NCBI GenBank assembly: GCA_030043595.1
Contig: JASHXJ010000495.1
Span: 1-36,389 of the forward strand
DNA length: 36,389 nucleotides
Direction: 5' to 3'
From: Trebonia sp.
GTDB taxonomy: Bacteria > Actinomycetota > Actinomycetes > Streptosporangiales > Streptosporangiaceae
This document shows, in pieces, positions 24,663 to 32,620 of this stretch. The position numbers and the translations under genes were made by a program. The number at the start of each line of letters is the position of its first letter. The first letter of the stretch is position 1. A model generated the notes under the pieces. That model did not search any database, was not told the origin of the DNA, and saw nothing but the letters and a program-made list of their open reading frames with translations.

Positions 24663-27253
24663 CCTTCGCTTCTCCCCGCGCGAGTGAACTGCGCCTCGAC
24701 AGCATCGGCGAGCACCCGGCCTGCATGCGCGAAACCGCGTCCGTTGCTCGGGTAACCTTCGCCGTCCGTGGCGTTGAAGACCGCTGTCCCGAAGCCCATG
24801 TTGGCCTCGAGGAAATACCAGCTGCACTGCTCGTCCACGACGAAGTCCTGACCAGTCATCTGCGCTCCGTTCCCCGAGTGATGACGGCCGATCGCCGCCG
24901 CCATCTCGGCCACTGCCGTCGGCACGCCACGCTGGCCCGGGTCGATTCCGATGCGTTCGAGCAGGGCAAGCTCTGCACGCGTCAGGTGCAGGTTGCGGCC
25001 GGGGCCAGTCAGCGGAATCGCACGTCCGCCCTGGGCCAGGTTCGAGCAGACCGACCCCTCGTTGTGAAACACGGCGGCCGCTACGACGCGATCGACGACT
25101 GTGACAGCACGGAGGCTGACGGCGCGCGCCGTCCCGGAGTCGATGTACTGCTGCAGGATGAGCCGTGACGGCCGCAGCGCCCGGAATTCATCCATTGTGC
25201 GGACCAGGCGGACACCTATGCCGAGGGAACTGCAACGGGGCTTAGCGACTATTGGCAGCAGCTTCGCCGACACATCACTTGGCCGGTACAAAGCCGGGGC
25301 GGGGACGCCGAGCGATATGGCGAGTTGGTGCATGACGTGCTTATCGACCGTCCCCTCTCGCATGTGGCGCAGGAGGTGGCAGCGGGTTGCCGCGTTCTCA
25401 TAGAGGAACCGGTCGAGCTCATCTCCGCTGCGGCCGAGCCCGAAGGCGTGCAGCGGGTCTTGCAGGATGAAGTCGGCGTCGTCGAGGAGCTGGCGATCCA
25501 GGCGTCCGTCCAGCTCAACCACGCGGTGGCCGCGCAGCACGAGTTCGCGATAGAGCGCCCGGATGTTACCCGTCCGGCGGCCGCTGCCGCGAGCCTCGTA
25601 GTCGCGCGCCACCACTACAGTGAGCCGCGGCGAGCCGGTCCGGCGCCGGGCTGGCTCCGACCGCGGGGCGTTGAGGCGCTCCGACAGTGCCATCGCGATG
25701 CTGGTGAGTGCCGCTCGGGCAGCGGTCTCGGTCAGCTCGGTGATCCACGCTCCGTCACGGACAGCACGCAGCACTGTGTGACTGCCCTCGACGCACGCGA
25801 GATCGACGATCCCGAGGTCGATGTTGAGCGCGCGGCACGAGGCGATGGCGAGTTCGCAGGGAGCGCGCCGAAGCGGCATGGTCGACCAGCGTCCGCGCGC
25901 GCGGCGCATGGCCCGGAAGGCCCGATCGCCGGCGACCCAGACGCGGATGCGCGGCGCGGCCGCGTAGTGCGCGGGCTCGATGAGGCAGCCCGAGCCTGCC
26001 CGTCCGGGCCACGCCGCACGCAGTTCATCGGGGGCTGCCACCTGCCGCAGGCGCCGGGAGCCAGCCGGGTACAAAGTCACCGGATAGCCGAACTCGCTGG
26101 CCACCCGGAGCGCGGCGTCGACGGTGCGAGCGGTACGCGACCTGGGCACGGAGATCCCGGCACGGAAGAGCAGCGCACGACTCGCAGCCGCGCCGCGGCC
26201 GTTGCCGCCGATGACAGGCGCGGGCAACGCGGCGGCCCTAGCGATCGCGCGCCGGCGATGAACGGCTGAGACCCCCCAGAACCAGGTGGCATCCGCTGTC
26301 GCGTCAATTGTGGCCGCAACGTCTGCGGCCAGGCCGTGCGCCGCGCATGCATCGCTGATCCACCCGATAGCGGGATGGCGCGGAACCCCCGTTACGATCC
26401 GGACCCGCCGCGCATGGGGACGGAGATCAGCGCGACGGGCGCGGGCCTGAGCGCGCTCCGCAAGCCACACCGCCAGGGCCGGCAGAGCATCGGGTCCGTG
26501 CAGGTGGCGGTCACCGAAGTCGACGCGGACGTGATTGACCTCGAGCACGCACGACCCGTCGGCGGTATCGACGATGTCGACACCGCCGACCTCGACGCCC
26601 ACGGCCTGGCACGCGGCGACCGCCAGCGACTCGCACTCGGGCGAGATGGGATATGGCTCCAGCGTGCCGCGACGGCCGTGATCGTAGGTGGCGTGCACTC
26701 CGTCCAGGGCCACCCGGGTCACGGCGGAGACGGCACGGCCGCCAATGACAAGGACGCGCGTACACCGGGCGCCCTCGGCAAGATAGGACTGCACGACGCG
26801 GTAACCGTGCGTCCAGGCCATTTCCAGCGCAGCTTCGTCGGGTACGAGCTCGACGCCCTGAGAGCGCAGGCCCCAGTTGGGCTTGATGATCACGGGGTAG
26901 CCGATGAGCGCGGCTGCGCTACGCGCGTCCTCGAGCGTGACCGCGCGGCGCGAATTCGGGATCGGGAGGCCCGCGTCGCTGAGCCGGACAAGTTGTTCCC
27001 ACTTGCCGACCGGCTCGGCGTTGACGTGATCGATGCGATGGTGCTCACAGAATTCCCGGACGGTCGTGAGCGCCGTCGGCCGCGGGAAGCTCCAGGCGAA
27101 GACGAGCGAGCTGCGCACGTCGACGCGGGAGCCGCAGCGCACCAGGACGGCATGCTGTTCCGCGGCTTCCGCCAGCGCCCGGAGCATCGGATGGGCGGGC
27201 CGCGTTGTCAGCACCGTAATCACGGGCGGTGACGCGCCTTGAGCCGCGCTCAT
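24659..27253 (-). CDS. multi-domain ATP-grasp protein (two clear RimK-like domains plus a degenerate middle one)
   Basis: Domain 1: AAALIGYPVIIKPNWGLRSQGVELV...VLEVNHVRVDF; middle: NGRGAAASRALLFRAGISVPRSRTARTVDAALRVASEFGYPVTLYP; domain 3: DKHVMHQLAISLGVPAPALYR...LLPIVAKPRCSSLGIGVRLV...WYFLEANMGFGTAVFN. Confidence 0.85.
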   Translation of the reverse strand: MSAAQGASPPVITVLTTRPAHPMLRALAEAAEQHAVLVRCGSRVDVRSSLVFAWSFPRPTALTTVREFCEHHRIDHVNAEPVGKWEQLVRLSDAGLPIPNSRRAVTLEDARSAAALIGYPVIIKPNWGLRSQGVELVPDEAALEMAWTHGYRVVQSYLAEGARCTRVLVIGGRAVSAVTRVALDGVHATYDHGRRGTLEPYPISPECESLAVAACQAVGVEVGGVDIVDTADGSCVLEVNHVRVDFGDRHLHGPDALPALAVWLAERAQARARRADLRPHARRVRIVTGVPRHPAIGWISDACAAHGLAADVAATIDATADATWFWGVSAVHRRRAIARAAALPAPVIGGNGRGAAASRALLFRAGISVPRSRTARTVDAALRVASEFGYPVTLYPAGSRRLRQVAAPDELRAAWPGRAGSGCLIEPAHYAAAPRIRVWVAGDRAFRAMRRARGRWSTMPLRRAPCELAIASCRALNIDLGIVDLACVEGSHTVLRAVRDGAWITELTETAARAALTSIAMALSERLNAPRSEPARRRTGSPRLTVVVARDYEARGSGRRTGNIRALYRELVLRGHRVVELDGRLDRQLLDDADFILQDPLHAFGLGRSGDELDRFLYENAATRCHLLRHMREGTVDKHVMHQLAISLGVPAPALYRPSDVSAKLLPIVAKPRCSSLGIGVRLVRTMDEFRALRPSRLILQQYIDSGTARAVSLRAVTVVDRVVAAAVFHNEGSVCSNLAQGGRAIPLTGPGRNLHLTRAELALLERIGIDPGQRGVPTAVAEMAAAIGRHHSGNGAQMTGQDFVVDEQCSWYFLEANMGFGTAVFNATDGEGYPSNGRGFAHAGRVLADAVEAQFTRAGRSEG

Positions 27254-28479
27254 CTGGCACCTGCCGGAAGCCGACGCTTTATGGCAGCCGGTGACATCAG
27301 CTCCGGCAGGTAGTCCGTGAGCAGCATCTCGTCGACCAGCGTGTCGCAAACGAGGTCGCTGCGGTGCAGCTGCGGATAGATATTGATTTCCAGCAGGCTG
27401 ACCTCGGCAGCCGCCGGTGGCCCCGACACCAGGAGATCGAGACCCCACAGCATGACCTGGGCCCCTGGCGCGGCTGCCGCGTGCGCGTCCCGCCACGCGA
27501 CCACAAAGTCGAGCAGTGATGCGCATATGTCCTCGACCGCCCCAAGTAGCGCGGCATGGAACGCGGGGTCGCGGCCGAGGGCGGTTTCCAGCGGCTGGAT
27601 CGAAGGCGCAAGTCCCAGCCGGCGGCGCAGCGAGGTGTTCGTGATCTCGGCTTCCGGGACCAGCCGTTCGTACGGAGCGGCCGAGGAGCGGGCGAAGATC
27701 GGTCCCACACGCCGGGACCGTGCCCGATCCCTGGGCACCACGAGGAGGTAGCAGCGCAGGTCCGTTTTCGACCCGTCGAGGACAAGCGGGTCGCGGATGA
27801 GTTCCTGGACCACGAACTGTGCGTCGCGATCGAAACCGTCGTCCGCGACGCTGCCGGCTGCCATGAGGTGGATCCCCCGACCGCCTCTGCTGTTCGCGGG
27901 CTTGACGATGCAGTCCCGGTCACCGAACGACGCGAGCGTCGCCGTCAGGCCCGCGCCGGTGCAGACGTGCGTCTGCGGTCGTGCAATCCGGCGGCCTGTC
28001 GCTGCCTCATACCAGCGCAGCGCATGCTCAAGCTGGTCCTTGCGGCCGAGTCGGCCCACCAGCCCAGACCCGTTGGTCGGCATGCCGCGCTGCGCCAAGG
28101 CCGACAGGGCGCGGGCGGTCGTATCGCCGGGAACGCCGTCACAACGGATCCCCGCCGCCCGTAGCCGTTTCTCGGCATCGGCTTCCTCTTCGGTGAGTGG
28201 CGTCCGGCGCTGCCCCGACACTGGGAAATGCCACATCGCGTCGACTTCTACGGCTGCCTCAGGCGACCAGACGCGGTACTCGGCATCCTCGTATTCAAGG
28301 AAAGGCGGACGAAGCCGCGCCGACTCGCCGGTGATCTCAAGCTGATGCCAGCACGCGACTAGGACGCGGGCATGCCAGGAAAACAGCCGTGCGACACGAA
28401 TCAATGTCACGTCCAGCGGCGTGGCACCGAGGACGCGCGGGCCGAACGTTTCCAGCAAAGCGACCGTCCGGGGGCTCAA
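27250..28479 (-). CDS. tubulin-tyrosine-ligase-like (TTL) ATP-grasp ligase
   Basis: CIVKPANSRGGRGIHL, SKTDLRCYLLVV...PIFARSSAAPYERLVPEAEITNTSLRRRLG, LWGLDLLVSG...VSLLEINIYPQL: TTL-type K.DLR.Y.LV / TN.S / LE.N..P order. Start taken as TTG 28479 (RBS GGGAAGG); the frame is open to 28845. Confidence 0.75.
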   Translation of the reverse strand: MSPRTVALLETFGPRVLGATPLDVTLIRVARLFSWHARVLVACWHQLEITGESARLRPPFLEYEDAEYRVWSPEAAVEVDAMWHFPVSGQRRTPLTEEEADAEKRLRAAGIRCDGVPGDTTARALSALAQRGMPTNGSGLVGRLGRKDQLEHALRWYEAATGRRIARPQTHVCTGAGLTATLASFGDRDCIVKPANSRGGRGIHLMAAGSVADDGFDRDAQFVVQELIRDPLVLDGSKTDLRCYLLVVPRDRARSRRVGPIFARSSAAPYERLVPEAEITNTSLRRRLGLAPSIQPLETALGRDPAFHAALLGAVEDICASLLDFVVAWRDAHAAAAPGAQVMLWGLDLLVSGPPAAAEVSLLEINIYPQLHRSDLVCDTLVDEMLLTDYLPELMSPAAIKRRLPAGAR

Positions 28480-28805
28480 CGTTCGGAGCCTTCCCTGGCA
28501 CCTTCGCCCGAACGAGGCGGTGCGGCAGGGATAACCACAGCGCGGCGGTAATTTGCATAAGCAATCTTTATTCGAAGCGAAGGTAATAAACAAGGCCTGG
28601 CAGCCGACAACGGGAACCCGCTGGATCCCGCCTCCAGGCGGTGTTGCCGGACTCCGCCGCGCAGCCGCGACGCGACCACGGTGATGGTGCCCAGGGGGAT
28701 CGGCATGGCGCTGGCGGCTCGCCCGTGACGCTTCCGCGAAAGTGTGCTCGTATCCCGCCGGCCGGGCAAATCCCGGCTGCTGCGCTGTCAGGCTTTTCGG
28801 CTGCA

Positions 28806-28839
28806 CGCAATTGCGACGGACGTCTCCGCGGAAACGTCC
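28806..28839. promoter_or_regulatory. adjacent palindromes CGCAATTGCG and GGACGTCTCCG|CGGAAACGTCC in divergent intergenic region
   Basis: 10-bp perfect palindrome (28806-28815) followed by a 22-bp palindrome with 10/11 matched pairs (28818-28839). Confidence 0.6.
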
Positions 28840-29059
28840 TGGCATGCCCCAGACACAGACATCGGCCCAGACCGATCGGGTGCTGCGGCGAAGAATATGT
28901 TCAAAACCACTCTTTACCGGTTACCGGTCAGCATCGGCGTGCTTAGACTTGTCGTCCTCAGCATGGGCAACGGCGACGCAGTCATGGATATGCGCGTCCT
29001 GGGAGTCCTGTGCATGAAGTGCGCGGGCGTTATTACTGACGTTGGGGCGGGATCGGCGT

Positions 29060-31291
29060 ATGCGGGAGTTGCAGCCTGCGGATCTCCAGGTGATCGGATC
29101 GTACCGGCTGCTCGGACGGCTGGGCAGCGGCGGAATGGGACAGGTGTTCCTGGGTCTGTCGGCGGGCGGCCGGCTGGTGGCGGTGAAGGTCATACGCGCC
29201 GAACTGGCCGCTGATCCTCAGTTCCGGGCACGGTTCAAGCGGGAGATCGCTGCCGCGCGGAAGGTAAGCGGCCTGTTCACGGCGGCAGTGGTCGATGAGG
29301 ATGTAGAGGGGCCGATGCCATGGCTGGCTACCGCGTATGTTGCCGGGCCGTCACTGGCTCAGGCCGTGGCCGATCACGGACCGCTGCCAGCCGCCTCGGT
29401 GCGGGCGCTGGCCGCCGGACTGGCGGAAAGCCTGACCGCCATCCATGCCGCCGGCGTGGTGCACCGTGACCTGAAGCCCTCCAACGTGCTGCTGGCTGAG
29501 GACGGGCCGCGGGTGATTGACTTCGGGATCTCCCACGCGGCGGAGGCGACGTCGCTGACGAGTGCCGGCCTTGTGCTGGGCTCTCCCGGATTCATGTCCC
29601 CAGAACAGGCCGAAGGCGGTGTCGTCGGGCCGCCCAGTGACGTGTTCAGCCTGGGCGCGGTCATCACCTTCGCCGCCACTGGCGAGGGACCGTTCGGCGC
29701 CGGGTCAACCGCTGCGCTGATATACCGCGTGGTACACAGCCCGGCGAACCTGGGCGGGCTGCCGGGTGAGATACGGCCGCTAGCCGAGCGGTGCCTGGCG
29801 AAGGACCCTGGCGAGCGTCCGACCGCCAGTGACCTGCTCGCCGTGGTTGGCGGCGGCCAGCTGTCCACGAGCTGGCTGCCGGCATCGCTGAGCGCAGTGC
29901 TCGCCCGGTACGCCCCGCCTCGTCCGCCAGCGGAAGCCGCCGGCCCAGGCCCAGTGAGCTCCGCGGCGGCCGGCGACCCGTCTCCGGGCGCCGCCTACTG
30001 GCCGACAGCCACGATGGCCAGTAGCGGACGGCTGCCCACCCATGAAGCCGGCCCGGTTAAGCCGGCTGATCCGACCACCCGCCCAGCGCCAAGGAACCGG
30101 CGCCGCCTGGCCTGGATAGCGGCGATCGCCGCGATCGTCGCGGCCTCGGCCTCAGCCGCCGTCGTGATGAGTGCGGCGGGAGGCTCACGCCCGCGGGTTC
30201 CTGCGACGGTGCTGAACCCTGGTGGGCCTGTGCCTGCTCGGTGGCAGTTGACTGCCAGCCTGCTCACCGGCCACAGCAACGCTCGCCTTGTTCAGCTGCA
30301 TGATGGTCGCGTGCTGGCGATCAGCGGAGCGTCGGGCCCCGGCGCGCTCACCTCGACCGCCGAGATCTACGACCCCGGCACCGGCAAGTGGACGCAGGCC
30401 GGCACGCTGAACGATGCTCGCGTCGCGTTCGGGGAGCCGTCGGTGCTGCCCGACGGCGATGTCCTGGTGGCCGGGGGGACCAACGTGAACGTCGTTGATT
30501 ACGCCACCGCCGAGCTCTACAACCCGGCCACCAACCAGTGGACCTTCACGGGCAGCCTGAACACCTCCCGCCGCTATGACGTGCAGGTCGAACTGGCCAA
30601 CGGCGAGGTCCTGGTCGCCACGGGGTCTCACGGCCCGCCGACGTGCACCAGGTACCTGAGCTCGGCGGAACTGTATAACCCGGCGACCGGCCGGTGGACC
30701 TATACCGGATCGACCCTGGTCCCCCGCGAGAGCGCCAGCGCCATCCGGCTGGCGGACGGCCGGGTACTCCTGGCAGGCGGCTATAACGGAGGCGGCAGCG
30801 CTTGCACCGACACCGATCCGGTTGATACCGAGATCTATGATCCGGCGACCGGCCAGTGGTCATTCGCCGGGAACCTGCCGCATGGCTGGCTCGGCGGAGC
30901 CATGGTCCTGCTGCCAGATCACCGGGTGCTCATGGTCGACGGCTGGAACACTGGCTCGGGCGCATTCGCCGAGGCGGTGATCTTCAACCCGGCGACCGGC
31001 CAGTGGTCCGAAGCCGCCCGGCCGATCCTGCCCCGTTCCGGCGCCGCCGCCACGCTCCTCCCGGATGGGAACGTCCTGGTCTCCCAGGGCGGCCAGCGGC
31101 AAAGCGAGATCTACGATCCCGTGACGAACACGTGGTCCCTGGACGCCACAGCACTCGACGAAAACAACGGCGGCCAGACCTTCCTGCTGCCAGACGGCAA
31201 GGTGCTGGTGGCCGGCGGTGATGACAGTACGGGCCCGTCGACCACGGCTGAGCTGTACACCCCGACGCTTCGCCAGACCGGGCGGCAATAG
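29060..31291 (+). CDS. transmembrane Ser/Thr protein kinase with C-terminal Kelch-like repeat ectodomain
   Basis: GSYRLLGRLGSGGMGQVFLG, VAVKVIRAE, HRDLKPSNVLL, DFGIS, SPGFMSPEQ; TM LAWIAAIAAIVAASASAAVVM; repeated LLPDGxVLVAGG...AELYNPATxQW. Confidence 0.93.
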   Translation: MRELQPADLQVIGSYRLLGRLGSGGMGQVFLGLSAGGRLVAVKVIRAELAADPQFRARFKREIAAARKVSGLFTAAVVDEDVEGPMPWLATAYVAGPSLAQAVADHGPLPAASVRALAAGLAESLTAIHAAGVVHRDLKPSNVLLAEDGPRVIDFGISHAAEATSLTSAGLVLGSPGFMSPEQAEGGVVGPPSDVFSLGAVITFAATGEGPFGAGSTAALIYRVVHSPANLGGLPGEIRPLAERCLAKDPGERPTASDLLAVVGGGQLSTSWLPASLSAVLARYAPPRPPAEAAGPGPVSSAAAGDPSPGAAYWPTATMASSGRLPTHEAGPVKPADPTTRPAPRNRRRLAWIAAIAAIVAASASAAVVMSAAGGSRPRVPATVLNPGGPVPARWQLTASLLTGHSNARLVQLHDGRVLAISGASGPGALTSTAEIYDPGTGKWTQAGTLNDARVAFGEPSVLPDGDVLVAGGTNVNVVDYATAELYNPATNQWTFTGSLNTSRRYDVQVELANGEVLVATGSHGPPTCTRYLSSAELYNPATGRWTYTGSTLVPRESASAIRLADGRVLLAGGYNGGGSACTDTDPVDTEIYDPATGQWSFAGNLPHGWLGGAMVLLPDHRVLMVDGWNTGSGAFAEAVIFNPATGQWSEAARPILPRSGAAATLLPDGNVLVSQGGQRQSEIYDPVTNTWSLDATALDENNGGQTFLLPDGKVLVAGGDDSTGPSTTAELYTPTLRQTGRQ

Positions 31292-31328
31292 CGAGGATCG
31301 GCCGTGCCATCGGCCGCTCATGCTGCCG

Positions 31329-31751
31329 TCAGCCGGCTTTTGACTCGCTGATCTCTACGAGGTGGCCGTCTGGGTCTCGCAGGAAGCAGCGGATCTCAGA
31401 GCCCCAGTCATGCGGCGGGGTGAGGAACGTGGCGCCTCTGGACCGCAGCGCCGCATAGGCTGCCCGGCAGTCAGCCACGCGCAGCGTCATCGCGTGACTG
31501 ACCAGGTCGGCGTCGGCGGGCGCCCGGAAGACCACCGTGGGCTTGTCGGCGGTCGGGCCGCCTCCGCTGACCAGCAGCAGCCAGCTGCCGGCGAATCGCA
31601 GCACCACACTGGTACCGCCGTACTCGCGGTACAGTTCGGCGCCCAGGACGCCGACCCAGAAATCCCGCGACCGCGCCGGGTCGCTGACTACCAGGATGTG
31701 CGTGACCGTCACGTCAGGCCCGAGCGGGCCCAGCGGCTGGTGATCCGCCAT
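31329..31751 (-). CDS. VOC/glyoxalase family protein
   Basis: THILVVSDPARSRDFWVGVLGAELYREYGGTSVVLRFAGSWLLL...WGSEIRCFLRDPDGHLVEISE; RBS GGGAGGATC before ATG 31751. Confidence 0.9.
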   Translation of the reverse strand: MADHQPLGPLGPDVTVTHILVVSDPARSRDFWVGVLGAELYREYGGTSVVLRFAGSWLLLVSGGGPTADKPTVVFRAPADADLVSHAMTLRVADCRAAYAALRSRGATFLTPPHDWGSEIRCFLRDPDGHLVEISESKAG

Positions 31752-31821
31752 GATCCTCCCCTGTAAGTGCGGGTCTGCCCGGAGGCAGGCCGGGGCGCGC
31801 AGCGCGCAGGCGCGGCCCCGC

Positions 31822-32298
31822 TCAGCGGTCAAGCAGCGCACGAAGGTCCGCGGCCTGACGGCGCAGTTCCGCGTCAGGTGCCGGGTCAGGCGCGTGAATC
31901 TGCCGCCACTCGATCGGTCCTCCCGGAGCGGGATCGTCGCGGTAGCGCGGCAGCACGTGGGTGTGCAGGTGCGGGACGGTGTTCCCCAGCGTCATGTAGT
32001 TCATCTTCACCGGGCTGAACCGCGCCCGCACCGCCCGTCCCACCGCGAGAACCTCGGCCCAGTACCGGCCCGCCTGCCCCGGATCGAGGTCGGTCGGCTC
32101 GGCGACATGCCCGAGTCTCCACACCACGACGCAGTAGCCGGGCAGCCGGGTGCGGCGCTCCAGGCGCACCTCGGCGACCTCGCCAGCGCAAACCCCGACC
32201 GAGAAGTCGTCGTCGCCCTTGCCAAGGGCCCCGCAGAGCGGGCAGTCCTTGCCAGCCATCCGGTCGGCCCAGTCCCCGGGCCACGCGCGTTCGGTCAT
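31822..32298 (-). CDS. HIT family protein
   Basis: CPLCGALG; HIT motif NTVPHLHTHVLPRY. Confidence 0.92.
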   Translation of the reverse strand: MTERAWPGDWADRMAGKDCPLCGALGKGDDDFSVGVCAGEVAEVRLERRTRLPGYCVVVWRLGHVAEPTDLDPGQAGRYWAEVLAVGRAVRARFSPVKMNYMTLGNTVPHLHTHVLPRYRDDPAPGGPIEWRQIHAPDPAPDAELRRQAADLRALLDR

Positions 32299-32411
32299 GG
32301 CCGCATTGAACCATCCGCTCGGCCGCGATAACAGCGCCGGCGGTGTCCCCGGCCGCCGGTAGCGCGTACCACACGCACCACCTGCCCCGCCGCCAGTCCG
32401 TCGGCAATCAT

Positions 32412-32453
32412 CGTGAAGACTTTTCCGGCCCAGAGCACGGAAAAGTCTTCACG
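32412..32453. terminator. strong hairpin, 16-bp perfect arms CGTGAAGACTTTTCCG / CGGAAAAGTCTTCACG, 10-nt loop
   Basis: Arms 32412-32427 and 32438-32453, between two minus-strand genes; no clear poly-T tail, so terminator function is inferred. Confidence 0.55.
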
Positions 32454-32493
32454 TTAAATCAAGTCGTCGCGATCCGAGGGTGGCATGGTGCGC

Positions 32494-32553
32494 CTGAAAA
32501 CGGCTGAACACCGATGAACACCGCTGAACACCGATGAATACCGATGAGGCCGG
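32494..32553. repeat. tandem 10-bp repeat (MTGAACACCG), about six units including degenerate edges
   Basis: CTGAAAACGG CTGAACACCG ATGAACACCG CTGAACACCG ATGAATACCG ATGAGGCCGG. Confidence 0.85.
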
Positions 32554-32620
32554 TGCCGATATCCAGACCACCGCCCCGCTCCGGCACAGGTCCTTTACTT
32601 ATCCCGAACGGACCGTGGCT

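Noticed and set aside
24400-24687. plus-strand ORF rich in Ser-Gly/Ser-Pro repeats
   Set aside because: It is the antisense reading of the Glu-Pro/Gly-Glu tract; the minus-strand gene is supported by operon structure and overlaps.
28480-28845. extended N-terminus of the TTL-like ORF (start at 28845)
   Set aside because: Translation upstream of LSPRTVALLETF is not protein-like, crosses two palindromes, and a TTG with a good RBS lies at 28479.
2460-32619. distant similarity TTATCCCGAACG-AT-CCGT (2460-2480) versus TTATCCCGAACG-GA-CCGT (32599-32619)
   Set aside because: Only 18 of 21 bases match and a shared 12-mer is expected by chance in 36 kb; no consistent orientation relative to genes.
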